63,926 nucleotides of DNA from Rhizobium sp. Q54 (GTDB taxonomy: Bacteria; Bacteroidota; Bacteroidia; Flavobacteriales; Flavobacteriaceae): assembly GCA_943328505.2 (NCBI GenBank), contig CALQAH020000007.1, positions 1 to 63,926 of the forward strand. The letters are read 5' to 3'. The position numbers and the translations under genes are program-made. Shown here one piece after another: positions 51,150 through 62,800 of this stretch (the stretch's first letter is position 1; every line of letters starts with the position of its first letter). The notes beneath the pieces are model-generated. The model ran no database searches. It saw only the letters and a list, made by a program, of their open reading frames with translations, and had not been told where the DNA came from.

Positions 51150-51179
51150 AAAAATGCTTCTTTTTAGAAGCATTTTTTA
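51150..51179 (+). terminator. Terminator of the dehydrogenase gene
   Basis: AAAAATGCTTC (51150-51160), TTTTTA loop, GAAGCATTTTTT (51167-51178). This is a perfect stem with a T-run, 7 bases past the stop. Confidence 0.9.
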
Positions 51180-51241
51180 TTTAAAATAAATTCTAATACC
51201 TAAAAAAATGTATCTATATTTGAAAAATTAACTTCTTGCAT

Positions 51242-53341
51242 ATGAAAAATATTTTTGCATTTTTTTTGTTTTTTACTGTTAATATTGGAATGACACAAAT
51301 AGTCCAATCTCCATCAAAAAATTTAGTTTTAAATTTTGAATTGGATAGCAATCGAAAACCAACTTATACAGTAACCTATAAAAACAAGCTGGTAATTCGT
51401 TCAAGCAATTTAGGATTTAAACTAAAAGACGGTATCGATTTAACTTCAAATTTTAGTATTGATAGTATAGGGAACAAATCTGTTAACGAAACCTGGCAGC
51501 CGGCTTTGGGTGAACAGTCCAATATAAAAAACAATTATAACGAGATGATTATTGCACTTTCTCAAAAAGTATCGGGAAGAAAGCTAAATATCATTTTTCG
51601 AGTTTTTGAGGAAGGTGTTGCAATTAGATATGATTTCCCTTTACAGAAAGATTTAAACTACTTTGTTATTTCAGATGAAGTAACAGCGTTTAACCTAACA
51701 GATAATCACAAAGTTTTTTGGTTGCCGGGTGATTTTGATAGCAACGAATATATTTATCAAGAATCCTTATTCTCTGAAATTGACACCAAGAAAGTTGACT
51801 TAAATAATGGTATTGGAATGAAATCTATTGCTGGACAATTTATTGTTCAAACTCCTTTGATGATGAAATCTAAAGACAATATTTACCTCAATATTTTTGA
51901 AGCTGCTGTTGTTGATTATCCTGTAATGCATTTGGATGTGGATGTGACAAACTACAAGTTGACATCGCATTTAGTTCCCAATGCAATTGGAGATAAAGCC
52001 AATTTAAGAACACCTTGTGTCTCGCCATGGAGAACCATTATGGTAAGCGATGATGCTCGAGATATTGTAAGTTCGAAAATGATTCTTAACTTAAACGAAC
52101 CTTCAAAAATTGACGATACTTCTTGGATTAAGCCGATGAAATATGTTGGTATTTGGTGGGAAATGCATGTTGGAAAAGCCACTTGGGATTATGCAGGTTC
52201 GCAAAACGCTCAAAACAAACCTGAAGATGTATTAAAGCCAACCGGAAAACATGGAGCGACAACTACCAATACCAAACGATACATTGACTTTGCAGCAAAC
52301 AATGGTTTCGATGGCGTTTTGGTTGAAGGCTGGAACGTGGGTTGGGAAGAATGGTTTGGAAATAGAAAAGAAGAAGTCTTCGACTTTGTCACACCTTATC
52401 CCGATTTTAATTTAAAAGAAGTGAACGATTATGCAAAATCTAAAGGTGTAAAAATGATTATGCATCATGAAACTTCTGCTTCTGTTTCTAATTATGAAAG
52501 ACATTTGGATCGTGCTTTTAATTTGATGAAAGACTTTGGCTATCAAGCTGTAAAAACAGGATATGTAGGATGGATTATTCCTAGAGGCGAATTTCATGAT
52601 GGTCAATCGATGATTAATCATTATAATTATATAGCCAAACGTGCTGCTGATTATAAAATCATGGTCAATTCTCACGAGAGTTCTCGTCCAACAGGATATC
52701 AAAGAACCTATCCTAATTATATTTGTGCAGAAGCAGCTCGAGGCAATGAATTCAATGCTTGGAGTGTAGGAAATCCACCAATGCATGAAACTATTTTGCC
52801 TTTTACAAGACTTCTTGGTGGACCAATGGATTACACTCCAGGAATTTTTGAAATTAAAATGAATGCTTATGATGCTAAAAAAGTGGAACAAGTTCATACT
52901 ACTTTAGCAAAACAATTAGCCTTATATGTTACGATGTATTCTCCTTTACAAATGGCAGCCGATTTGCCTGAGAATTACGAAAAATATGCTGATGCTTTTC
53001 AATTTATTAAAGAGGTTGGAATGGATTGGCAAGAGTCAAAATACCTAGAGGCAGAACCTGGAGACTATTTAACTGTTGCTAGAAAAGAAAAAGGTTCAGA
53101 AAAATGGTTTCTTGGAGCAATTACAGATGAAAATGCGCGTCAAACCGAAATTAATTTGGATTTTCTTTCACCTAACAAAAAATACCAAGCCGTTGTTTAT
53201 CAAGATGGTGTAAAAGCGGATTGGAAAAATAATCCAAAAAGCTATATAATAAAAACAATGCAAGTTACTTCCAAGTCAAAAATTAAATTAAATTTAGCTC
53301 CTGGAGGAGGAACTGCTGTAAGTTTCAAACCAATTAACTAA
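51242..53341 (+). CDS. GH97 family glycoside hydrolase (alpha-glucosidase/galactosidase, SusB-like)
   Basis: The start is set at ATG 51242 ([19 protein letters not shown], a signal peptide). A TTG two codons upstream is less likely. Three GH97 parts are visible: the N-terminal beta-supersandwich ([20 protein letters not shown]), the catalytic barrel ([72 protein letters not shown]) and the C-terminal beta domain ending [12 protein letters not shown]. The length of 699 aa is typical. It removes alpha-linked glucose or galactose in the periplasm. TATATTTG upstream fits a -7 box. It is followed by its sugar transporter gene. Confidence 0.93.
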   Translation: MKNIFAFFLFFTVNIGMTQIVQSPSKNLVLNFELDSNRKPTYTVTYKNKLVIRSSNLGFKLKDGIDLTSNFSIDSIGNKSVNETWQPALGEQSNIKNNYNEMIIALSQKVSGRKLNIIFRVFEEGVAIRYDFPLQKDLNYFVISDEVTAFNLTDNHKVFWLPGDFDSNEYIYQESLFSEIDTKKVDLNNGIGMKSIAGQFIVQTPLMMKSKDNIYLNIFEAAVVDYPVMHLDVDVTNYKLTSHLVPNAIGDKANLRTPCVSPWRTIMVSDDARDIVSSKMILNLNEPSKIDDTSWIKPMKYVGIWWEMHVGKATWDYAGSQNAQNKPEDVLKPTGKHGATTTNTKRYIDFAANNGFDGVLVEGWNVGWEEWFGNRKEEVFDFVTPYPDFNLKEVNDYAKSKGVKMIMHHETSASVSNYERHLDRAFNLMKDFGYQAVKTGYVGWIIPRGEFHDGQSMINHYNYIAKRAADYKIMVNSHESSRPTGYQRTYPNYICAEAARGNEFNAWSVGNPPMHETILPFTRLLGGPMDYTPGIFEIKMNAYDAKKVEQVHTTLAKQLALYVTMYSPLQMAADLPENYEKYADAFQFIKEVGMDWQESKYLEAEPGDYLTVARKEKGSEKWFLGAITDENARQTEINLDFLSPNKKYQAVVYQDGVKADWKNNPKSYIIKTMQVTSKSKIKLNLAPGGGTAVSFKPIN

Positions 53342-53358
53342 CCAAACTAATTATAATT

Positions 53359-55017
53359 ATGAATTCAACTCAGACTAAAACCAATTATCCCGCATTGTAT
53401 ACACTGATTACGGTGTTTTTCTTTTGGGGATTTATTGCTGCAGGTAACAGTATTTTTATACCGTTTTGTAAAAGCTATTTTTCATTAGACCAGTTTCAAT
53501 CACAATTGGTTGATTTTGCTTTTTATACTGCTTATTATATTGGAGCCTTATTATTGTTTGCTTTGGGAGACATGAGCGGAAAGGATATCGTTGGAAAATG
53601 GGGATATAAGAAAAGCATCGTTTATGGATTATTGTTTTCTGCTCTTGGTGCAGGAGCGATGATAATTGCTGTGGAAGCCAATGTATATGCGGGAATGTTA
53701 CTAGGATTGTTTATTGTTGCACTTGGATTTTCATTGCAACAAACCGCTGCCAATCCATTTGCAATTTTATTAGGAGATCCAAAAACAGGAGCGAGTAGGG
53801 TAAATTTAGGTGGAGGAATTAATTCTTTTGGAACTACTATTGGACCTATTGTTGTAGCATTAGCTTTATTTGGAACAGCTGCTTCAGTTTCGGACGAACA
53901 AATTAAAGCCTTAGAATTAAATAAAGTTGTCATTTTATACATTGGTGTTGGATTGTTATTTATTGCAGCTGCAGCCTTGTTTTATTTTTCTAAAAAAGTG
54001 CCAAGTGGAATTGCTGATGAACCCATGGAAAAAGCCAATAAAGCTTTACGAACATTAGTACTAATGACCGTATTGTTGGCAGCTTGTTTTGTGCCAATTT
54101 TTAAATCCTACCAAACCGATGTAACCGCCATAAGTAGTCAAGCATTAGCCGATTTGCAATCGTATAGAATGCGATTCTTAGTTTTAGCATTATTGGTTGT
54201 CGTTGGCGGAATTTTTTATTCGTATTTATCAGCACAAAAAAAATCAGAAGGTTGGGGCGCGATGCAATATCCACAATTGGTTTTAGGAATGTTAGCTATT
54301 TTCACCTATGTTGGAGTAGAAGTAGCCATTGGAAGTAACTTAGGAGAATTATTAAAACTTCCAGAGTTTGGAAACATGCAATCGTCTGATATTGGTCCTT
54401 ATGTATCAATGTATTGGGGAAGTTTAATGATTGGTCGTTGGGCTGGAGCCATTAGTGTTTTTAATTTAAAAGGAACTAATAAAACAATAGCTCTAATTAT
54501 CATTCCGTTGATTGCTTTTGGAGTTATTTTAGGTGTAAATATTCTTTCTGGAAAAGATATGAGACCATTGTACTATTATGTTTTGTGTATTTTTGTTCAA
54601 ATTGGTGCTTTCTTTTTAAGTAAAGACAAACCAGCAAGAACCTTGATGATATTTGGTAGTTTTGGAATAATTGCAATGCTTATAGGTTTAGCATCAAGTG
54701 GAACTGTTGCTATCTACGCCTTTTTGGCTGGTGGTTTGGCGTGTAGTATCATGTGGCCGGCAATTTTTAGTTTATCAATAATTGGTTTAGGGAAATATAC
54801 ATCACAAGGTTCAGCCTTTTTAATTATGATGATTTTAGGTGGAGGAATTATACCTCCAATTCAAGGAAAACTATCCGATATTATTGGTATTCATCAGTCG
54901 TATATTATTACAGTTGTTTGTTTTGGATATTTAACGTTGTTTGCATTTTTAGTAAAAGGAATCTTAAAAAAGCAAAATATCGATGTGGATGCTATTGAAA
55001 TAGAAGGAAGTCACTAA
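53359..55017 (+). CDS. MFS sugar:proton symporter (FHS/FucP-like)
   Basis: This 552-aa protein has about 12-14 membrane helices. FHS-family signatures are present: [20 protein letters not shown] at the first helix, [20 protein letters not shown] after helix 2, and [20 protein letters not shown], then [18 protein letters not shown] longer central region than FucP (about 215-300) adds two helices. It would import a monosaccharide into the cytoplasm with protons. It is 17 bases after the GH97 gene, so enzyme and transporter form one unit. A strong terminator follows. Confidence 0.9.
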   Translation: MNSTQTKTNYPALYTLITVFFFWGFIAAGNSIFIPFCKSYFSLDQFQSQLVDFAFYTAYYIGALLLFALGDMSGKDIVGKWGYKKSIVYGLLFSALGAGAMIIAVEANVYAGMLLGLFIVALGFSLQQTAANPFAILLGDPKTGASRVNLGGGINSFGTTIGPIVVALALFGTAASVSDEQIKALELNKVVILYIGVGLLFIAAAALFYFSKKVPSGIADEPMEKANKALRTLVLMTVLLAACFVPIFKSYQTDVTAISSQALADLQSYRMRFLVLALLVVVGGIFYSYLSAQKKSEGWGAMQYPQLVLGMLAIFTYVGVEVAIGSNLGELLKLPEFGNMQSSDIGPYVSMYWGSLMIGRWAGAISVFNLKGTNKTIALIIIPLIAFGVILGVNILSGKDMRPLYYYVLCIFVQIGAFFLSKDKPARTLMIFGSFGIIAMLIGLASSGTVAIYAFLAGGLACSIMWPAIFSLSIIGLGKYTSQGSAFLIMMILGGGIIPPIQGKLSDIIGIHQSYIITVVCFGYLTLFAFLVKGILKKQNIDVDAIEIEGSH

Positions 55018-55036
55018 ACTTTAAAGAACTATTATA

Positions 55037-55078
55037 AAAACCCTTTCAGCGTTATGATTCTGAAAGGGTTTTTGTTTT
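55037..55078 (+). terminator. Terminator of the GH97-transporter operon
   Basis: AAAACCCTTTCAG (55037-55049) and CTGAAAGGGTTTT (55060-55072) form a perfect 13-bp stem followed by a T-rich run. Confidence 0.95.
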
Positions 55079-55146
55079 AAAAGCTATTTACATTATTTAA
55101 ATTTCATCAACCAACTGTTTTTTCACTTATTTTTGATAAAAAAAAC

Positions 55147-56517
55147 ATGTACAAATTTCTCCTAATTTCGTTACTTTCTTCATGCGTGTTTTTGGGACAA
55201 CCTCAAGATGAGAAAATGCTAAAAGCAATCTACAATTCCGCTTTAACCAATTCCAAATGCTATTCGTGGTTGGATGATTTGTCCAACGATATTGGTTCGC
55301 GTTTGTCCGGTTCAACTGGAGCTGCAAAAGCCGTTTTGTATACCAAAGCACAATTAGAAACTTTAGGACTAGATCGAGTATATCTGCAAGAAGTAATGGT
55401 ACCACACTGGGTTCGAGGTGAGAAAGAAGTGGCTTATATTACCGTGAATAATAAAAAAACTACAGTTCCAGTTTGTGCCCTTGGAGGTTCGATTGCAACA
55501 CCAAAAAAAGGGATAACTGCCGAAGTAATCGAGGTGCATAGTATTGAAGAATTAAAAGATTTAGGTGCTGAAAAAATAAAAGGAAAAATAGTTTTCTACA
55601 ATCGTCCGATGGATAATGCTCATATTGAAAGTATGCATGCATATGGTGGTGCAGTTGATCAAAGATATGGTGGGGCGGCAGCTGCTGCTAAATTTGGTGC
55701 TGTTGCAACCATAGTTAGATCTATGAATTTGCGTTTGGACGATTTTCCACATACGGGTGCACAAAGTTATGGCGATATTCCAAAATCGCAATATATTCCA
55801 ACAGCAGCAATTAGTACGAATGCTGCGGAGCTATTAAGTAAAATGTTAAAAGAGAATGCTACTTTAAAATTTTACTTGAAACAATCTTGTGAAACTTTAG
55901 AAGACGTATTGTCCTATAATGTGATAGGTGAAATAAAAGGTAGTGAAACTCCAGAAAAGATAATGGTTGTTGGTGGTCATCTTGATTCTTGGGATTTAGC
56001 TGATGGTTCTCATGATGATGGTGCTGGAGTTGTGCAAAGTATGGAGGTTTTAAATATCTTCAAAAGATTAAATTATAAACCTAAAAATACTATTCGAGCA
56101 GTGCTTTATATGAATGAAGAGAATGGTGGAAAAGGAGGAAAGAAGTATGAAGAAGTTTCAAAACAAAATAGTGAAAACCACATTTTTGCCCTCGAAAGTG
56201 ATTCAGGAGGATTTGCCCCAAGAGGTTTTACTTTTGATACTGACGAAGTAAATTTAGCTAAAGCACAAAGTTGGAAACCACTATTTGAACCCTATTTAAT
56301 TCATAGTTTTACTAAAGGACATAGTGGCTCTGATATTGACCCTTTAACATCAACTAAGATTGTAAAAGCAGGTTTGCATCCCGATTCGCAACGCTACTTT
56401 GATTATCATCACGCCGCCAATGACAAATTTGATGCAGTAAACAAACGTGAATTAGAACTTGGTGCTGCAACTATGGCATCATTGATTTTTTTGTTTGATC
56501 AATACGGAATAGAGTAG
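55147..56517 (+). CDS. M28 family zinc aminopeptidase/carboxypeptidase
   Basis: A signal peptide (MYKFLLISLLSSCVFLGQ) precedes a PA-type insert (about 120-250) and the M28 core. Zinc ligands appear in order: GGHLDSWD (His), DGSHDDGAG (Asp), MNEENGGKGG (catalytic Glu and ligand Glu), ALESDSGG (Asp) and DYHHAANDKFD (His). HSGSDIDPL shapes the substrate pocket. The length of 456 aa is normal. It trims peptides outside the cytoplasm. It is monocistronic. Confidence 0.93.
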   Translation: MYKFLLISLLSSCVFLGQPQDEKMLKAIYNSALTNSKCYSWLDDLSNDIGSRLSGSTGAAKAVLYTKAQLETLGLDRVYLQEVMVPHWVRGEKEVAYITVNNKKTTVPVCALGGSIATPKKGITAEVIEVHSIEELKDLGAEKIKGKIVFYNRPMDNAHIESMHAYGGAVDQRYGGAAAAAKFGAVATIVRSMNLRLDDFPHTGAQSYGDIPKSQYIPTAAISTNAAELLSKMLKENATLKFYLKQSCETLEDVLSYNVIGEIKGSETPEKIMVVGGHLDSWDLADGSHDDGAGVVQSMEVLNIFKRLNYKPKNTIRAVLYMNEENGGKGGKKYEEVSKQNSENHIFALESDSGGFAPRGFTFDTDEVNLAKAQSWKPLFEPYLIHSFTKGHSGSDIDPLTSTKIVKAGLHPDSQRYFDYHHAANDKFDAVNKRELELGAATMASLIFLFDQYGIE

Positions 56518-56524
56518 TAGTGAA

Positions 56525-56751
56525 ACCCACAGATTTATAATAAGAAACCATTTTGCTATTTAAATGCAAGTAATAAACATCAATTTGTAGATGTTGGTTT
56601 TGCAAAAGGTTTTTATTTAATGAATAATTTGGAGTTTTTGATTGCCGATAACGTAAGAAATACTGTCAAATCATTGCGGTATACTTCGTTAGAAAAAATG
56701 GATCATGAAGTTTTAATTTCGGTAATCAAAGAAGCTTCAAGTTTATATTAA
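56525..56751 (+). pseudogene. Decayed DUF1801-like gene fragment
   Basis: The frame KKPFCYLNASNKHQFVDVGF, then AKGFYLMNNLEFLIADN and KSLRYTSLEKMDHEVLISVI resembles the second half of DUF1801 proteins (FxxxxVDVGFxxG, KSIRY). It has no start codon and follows a stop in the same frame, so the N-terminal half is lost. Confidence 0.65.
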
Positions 56752-56762
56752 TTAATAAAAAT

Positions 56763-56797
56763 AAAAAAAGCATGAAATATAATTTCATGCTTTTTTT
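56763..56797. terminator. Bidirectional terminator
   Basis: A 16-bp perfect stem of A-run-GCATGAAAT (56763-56778) and ATTTCATGC-T-run (56782-56797) with an ATA loop lies between the DUF1801 remnant and the converging adhesin gene. Confidence 0.92.
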
Positions 56798-56819
56798 ATT
56801 TTTAATAAAAGGAAATTTA

Positions 56820-59800
56820 TTATTTCACTTCTCTATTGATATAAATCCAACCTGTATTAGTTGAAGAACCACTAATATATTCAATAACATAATAGTAAGT
56901 ACCGTCTGGTAATTCCTCTCCATTATCGGATTGTCCATACCATTGATTCGTATATAAACCTTTGCTATAAACTTTCATACCATATCTATTATAAATTCCA
57001 AGGTTTTTTACTCCTAATGATTCTAAGTCAAAAAAGTCATTGTCGCCATCGTTATTAGGAGAAATTCCTTTTTGAATTAGGCAAGTAACACTATCGAAAT
57101 CTTTAAATTCTTTTATAAAACAACCATCGGCTGTTGTTACAGTTACATAGAATCTAATTGGTAAGTCTTCAACAACTGAAGTAGAAGCTACATATTCAGT
57201 TACATTGAATGTACTTGAATTAGTCCCTACCGATTGATTATTACTATTTTCCCAATTGAAATCTGAAGTAGCAATATCAAAAGATCCATTTACTGGAAAT
57301 ACTTCAAGGGTAAAATCATTACCAACACAATTACCTGCTATATCAAAATCAAAGCCTGATTGAACATTTACTGATAAATTTCCTGACGACGCACATTGAT
57401 TCGCATCTGGCGTAAATACATAGGTTCCAGAATTGATATTGTCTATAATAGCGGGTATCCATGTTCCTGTAAATCCTTCAATTGAAGTAATAGGTAAGCT
57501 AGGAGCAGTTTGCCCATTACATAAATCTCCAATAGGATTAAAAGTAGCAGTAACAGGTTGATTTACAGTTAACGTAATTGTACCTCCTGAAGCACATTGC
57601 CCAGCTGTTGGGGTAAATGTGTATGTCAATGTTTCTGTATTGCTTACTGCTGGATTCCAAGTTCCTGTATACCCTTCGATAGAAGTTGCTGGTAAAGTAG
57701 GCGCAGGATCTCCAGAACAAATAGCTGGTAGTGTACCAAAAGTAGATGGTATAGGTTGATTTACTACAATAGTTAATGTTGTGGTAGTAGCACATAAACC
57801 TGTATTTGGTGTAAATGTATAGGTTAGAGTTTGTGTATTATCTATAGCAGGAGACCATGTTCCATTAATACCTTCAATAGAAGTAGTTGGTAATGGACTT
57901 AATGCATCTCCATTACAAATAGGTCCAACGGTATTAAATGTTGGAGTAATATTTGGATTTACAACTACTGTAATTGTTGCAGTTAAACAGCATTGTCCAT
58001 AATCAGGAGTAAAAGTATAAATTGTAGTTCCTAAAATTGAGTAATCAAGGGTTGAAGGATTCCATGTTCCTGTATAGCCTTCATTTGAAGTTGTTGGAAT
58101 CAATACTTGAGCAGAAAACCCTTGACAAGCAGAAATGTTACTTGCAACACCAAATGTTGGAACTACTTGCGGTTGATTGACAGTTATAGTTAATGAAGTA
58201 TCTGTTGCACATTGGTTTGGATCTGCTGTAAATTGATACGTTACAGTTTGTGTATTGTCAATTGTTGGAGGATTCCATGTTCCAGTTATCCCATTTACAG
58301 ATGTTAATGGTAATGCAGGAACTGTTTGACCTAAACAAAATGGTCCAATAGGATCAAATGCAGGAGATAGTATTGGATTTTCTAATACAAGAACATCTGT
58401 TGAATTTATAGTACAACTATTTACAGTAAAACTAAAATTAGCATATGTTCCAGCCAATAAAGAATCAATTACATAATTTCCGGTTGCTCCACCTGATACA
58501 ATAGTAATTGGGCCAACTGGAATAGTATTATAGGTGTAACTAAGACTGTAAGAAGTATTTGGAGTTAAACCAGCAATTGAAATTGATCCATCAGCGGTAT
58601 TACAAACTGTTGGGTTTGATATTGTATATGTCGGATTCTCTTGAATAGAATAAGTTGCAATAAAATTATTACCACCATTATTAATGAATACAGTATCATC
58701 ACATTGAGAAGTAGAATTTACATCACCTGTAAGATCATAAAACACTTCAATAACATAATTACCTGCAGGATATGCTGTTAAATTTAATGGTGATTCAGCA
58801 TCAGTTAAAACTTTTTTCCATTTTTGATCACCAACATTACATGGTCCACCAGAAGGGAAAGTTCCAGCAGTACAATTTTCAAAAAATGGTAAATCCAATA
58901 CAGTAAATGGACCAGGTACACTTGCTTGTGGGTAAACTCTATAATTTAATCGAGCACTACAAACGTTTGCGGTGTTGGTTTTAAATGTTTTTACTTCAGC
59001 ACCTCTTAAGATAAATGTATTCGAATTTTGTAGATAGGTACCCATATAAGTACTTGGAAATATATTTCCAATAGGCCCAATTATAGACGTCCCAGAACCA
59101 ATGGTATTGAAGAAATTACTCTGTGCACAATTGGTTAACCATACAGCACTTGCAAAACTATTAAATGAACAATCTTGTAAAATAGTTACAAGTATTGTCG
59201 TTTGGTCGGCACATTGGTTAGCATTTGGTGTAAAAGTATACGTTAACGATTGTGTATTATCAACAACTGCTGGAAACCATGTTCCACTTATTCCATTCAA
59301 AGATACAAGAGGTAAAGTTGGAGATGGAGCACCATTACAAATAGGAGCAGGAGCTATAAATATTGGAACTGCCAAACTATTTACATCAATAGTAATCGTT
59401 AATGGTGAAGCACATATTCCATTAGTAGGTGTAAATGTATAATTACCAGTAAGTGTATTACTAACAACAGACGGATCCCATGTTCCATTAATTCCATTGT
59501 CAGAGACTGAAGGTAATATTGGAGCTGTTTCGTTTAAACAAATAACAGTTGGTAAGGTAAATGCTGGAACTGTTGGTGTTATTAATGAAAGTGTAGTTTG
59601 CCCGGTTGCAATACATCCAGATTGATTTACAGTAACTGTATACGTTCCAGCTTGACTTACACTAATTTGATTTGTTGTGCCTGGAAAAGGATTGTTATTG
59701 TAAGTCCAGGAATAAGTAACATTGGCATCAATATAATTTATTGGTGTAACAGTAATTGTTCCATTACTTCCATTACAAATTGAAAAATCTGGTGAAATTG

Positions 59801-62800
59801 TAAATGTTGGTGTTAAATCTTGAACTATTAAATTAAATTGTGAAACACCATAACAGCCTGCAACATTTGTTACTCTAGCATAAATTGTCTGTAAAAATGG
59901 AATTACATTAGTATATAAGTTTGGTAATGGATTTACACCATTATTGGCATCATTTAAAGTCAAATGATAAGTTACTGTATATTGTGCAGCAGGATAGGAT
60001 CCTAATACAGATGCATTATTTTGGTTCAATGTGAATTGTCCAAAAGCAGTGTTGTTGCATACTGTTAAGTTATTCGGAGTGTCTAGAACTATTTGATCAT
60101 AGTATTCAATGATAATTGTATCTGTTGCTGAACAAGAAGTACCTATTAATGTTGCAATTAAAGTATACGTACCAGTTTGATTAATAAATAAGGTTGGACT
60201 ATTTTCCCCAGCAATAACACCATTTTGATTTGACCAAACGAAAGAATATAAATTTGGATCTAAATTACTAACTAATTGATTAGTTGTACCAAAACATAAT
60301 GCATTACCACCTGATATTAAGAAGTCAATACCTAGTTCTAATCCAAAGTTGAAACTTCCTCCTTCAAGAAACACAGCTGAATCTAATACATTATCTGATC
60401 TATCAGCAACAACTAATTTTATATGATATTGTTGTCCAGGGATTACTGTAGAAGAAGCGGTCATTGGAACTGTATTTCCATTAAAATTAATAGGATCTGC
60501 TAAAGGACTTAAACTTCCAGGAAAAGCACCCGGACCATAGTAATCTGCAAAATATTCAGGATTTACGGATAGACAGCCATTATTAAAAGCATTATCTCGA
60601 ATTGTTACTACAGATATTGGAGTAGTTGTACTTGGAACAACTGCTAAATTTGTTGTTACACCTGTAGCTATGTTAGTTAACAAAAAGGCAAATGCATCAG
60701 AAAAAGTACATTGAAATGTTCCGTATTCTTCAGAGGCAAAAATAAAGTCAAAACTAATTGTATCTACTAAAGGCACAAAATCAAATTCTAATCTTGAAGC
60801 ATTTCTAGAATTCATTGCATTTCCAGTAGCGGCTAAAATAATCGCCTCCAAATCGGTATCTCCTGTCCATGCTTGATTTCCATCACTAGAAACAGTTGTG
60901 TTTGGACCTTGTGCATTTACAATGCTTCCTGAAGTTAATACTACACCATCATTAAATGGAAAACTAGAGCCATTTCTATTGAAATATCCAATACCATTTA
61001 CCGAACCAAAATTTGTTCCAGTTGAAGTGGTTATATTACTTACAGTTGCACATGAAGAATTGAATAATACATCTTCAACAAGTTGTTGCGTAGTATAGAC
61101 ATTATCATTTGTATATATTGGAGGTGGAATAGTCCCTATACACAATAAAAAAGTAATATTTTGATTGGTAGCGGTAGTATCAAGAAATGCTCTTATATAA
61201 TAGGTTTGACCGATAGTTAAACCGTTTGAAATACCTGTTGTATTATTAACACAACTTACTTGAGTTAATGCACTACAATTTCCAGAATATATTGCATAAT
61301 TTAAATTAAAAGCATTTCCAACAATATTTGTTAAATCGATTGAATGATTTGCTGCTGTTGCCACAAATTGGAACCAAACATCAACTGCATTTCCACCTGC
61401 ACAGGTATTTACTTGAGAGGAAGCTGTAGCACCAATTAAAGAACCATTTGTAATTACAGCGCAAGATTGATCTGGATTGGTTAAGGCAATTGTAGCATTA
61501 CTACATTCATCATTTGGAATTAGAGTACAAAATGTTGAAGGACCAGCCCAAAAACTAGAATCTGTAGGAGAACAAACAGCTCTTACATAATAATCATAAC
61601 ATGTAGAAGATGTTAATCCTGTTGCAATGAATGGATTTGTTGATGTAGCTATCCAACCTGTTGCTGTTGCTGTTGGTGCTGGTGAACCAGCTGGTAAAAT
61701 TAAAACTTCCCAGTTTGTCGCTGTACTACCATCAGGATTTTGAGGTTGTGTCCAAGATAATTGAGCAGAAGTTAAAGCAATACTAGAACTTATTGCTGCA
61801 ACTGGTTTTCTGCAAGTAGGTGGAGGACCACAAGTAACATTTGCAATCCAACCAGGATTGTTTACGGATCCATCACTTCTAAATCTAAAAGTTAAACAAC
61901 CATCAATACTTGAAGATGTAAAAGGACCTGGAATAGCAGTTCCCCAATAGGATCCAGCTAATCCGCCAGGTACATTTCCAGCAGGGTTTGTACTTGCAAT
62001 TTGTGGTGAAGCAATTGAATTTCCATCAAAAACATACAATCCATCCCAAGTTGCTTCTGTATTGAAAGATGTAAATGTTACGGTAACTAAATCTGTTGGA
62101 ACAACTGGACATATTGTAATTGTAGAATCAGAATTGTTTGCGTAATTTGCTGTTGGTCCCGCTGCATCCACAAAGTTACCACCACAAACAGGTGGTGCAA
62201 CTTGTGTAGTTACTGATGCTGATGCAGACCATAAACTTACTCCATTTGTTGTTGAACTACAATCACCTCTTACGTATAAAGTATAACAAGTAGCTGAGTT
62301 CAAGCCTGTAAATACATGAGGGTTAGATGTTGTAGCTGTCCAACCAGTAGTTGTAGCTGTTGGTGGTGGTGAAGCGCAGGGTAATGCAATGACTTGCCAT
62401 GATGTTGCTACACCAACATTAGTCCAACCTAATGTAACTGAATTAGAGGTTAACGCTGAAGTAACTAAGGTAATTGGTTGTTGACATGTTGGTGGTGGCG
62501 CACAAGTTACATTGGCAATCCAACCCGGATTTTGAACTGATCCGTCGCTTCTAAATACAAATGTTAAACAACCATCAGGAGCCGAAGATGTAAATGGACC
62601 AGGAATTACTGTTCCCCAATACGATCCTGCTAATCCTCCTGGCACATTTCCTGCTGGATTGGCACTTGCAATTATATTTGCAGGAATAACTGCATTCCCA
62701 TTATATACATACAATCCATCCCATGTAGCTTCTGTATTAAATGCTGTAAATGTTACGGTAACTTGTTCTCCAGGTATTATTGGACAAATAGTTACCGTTG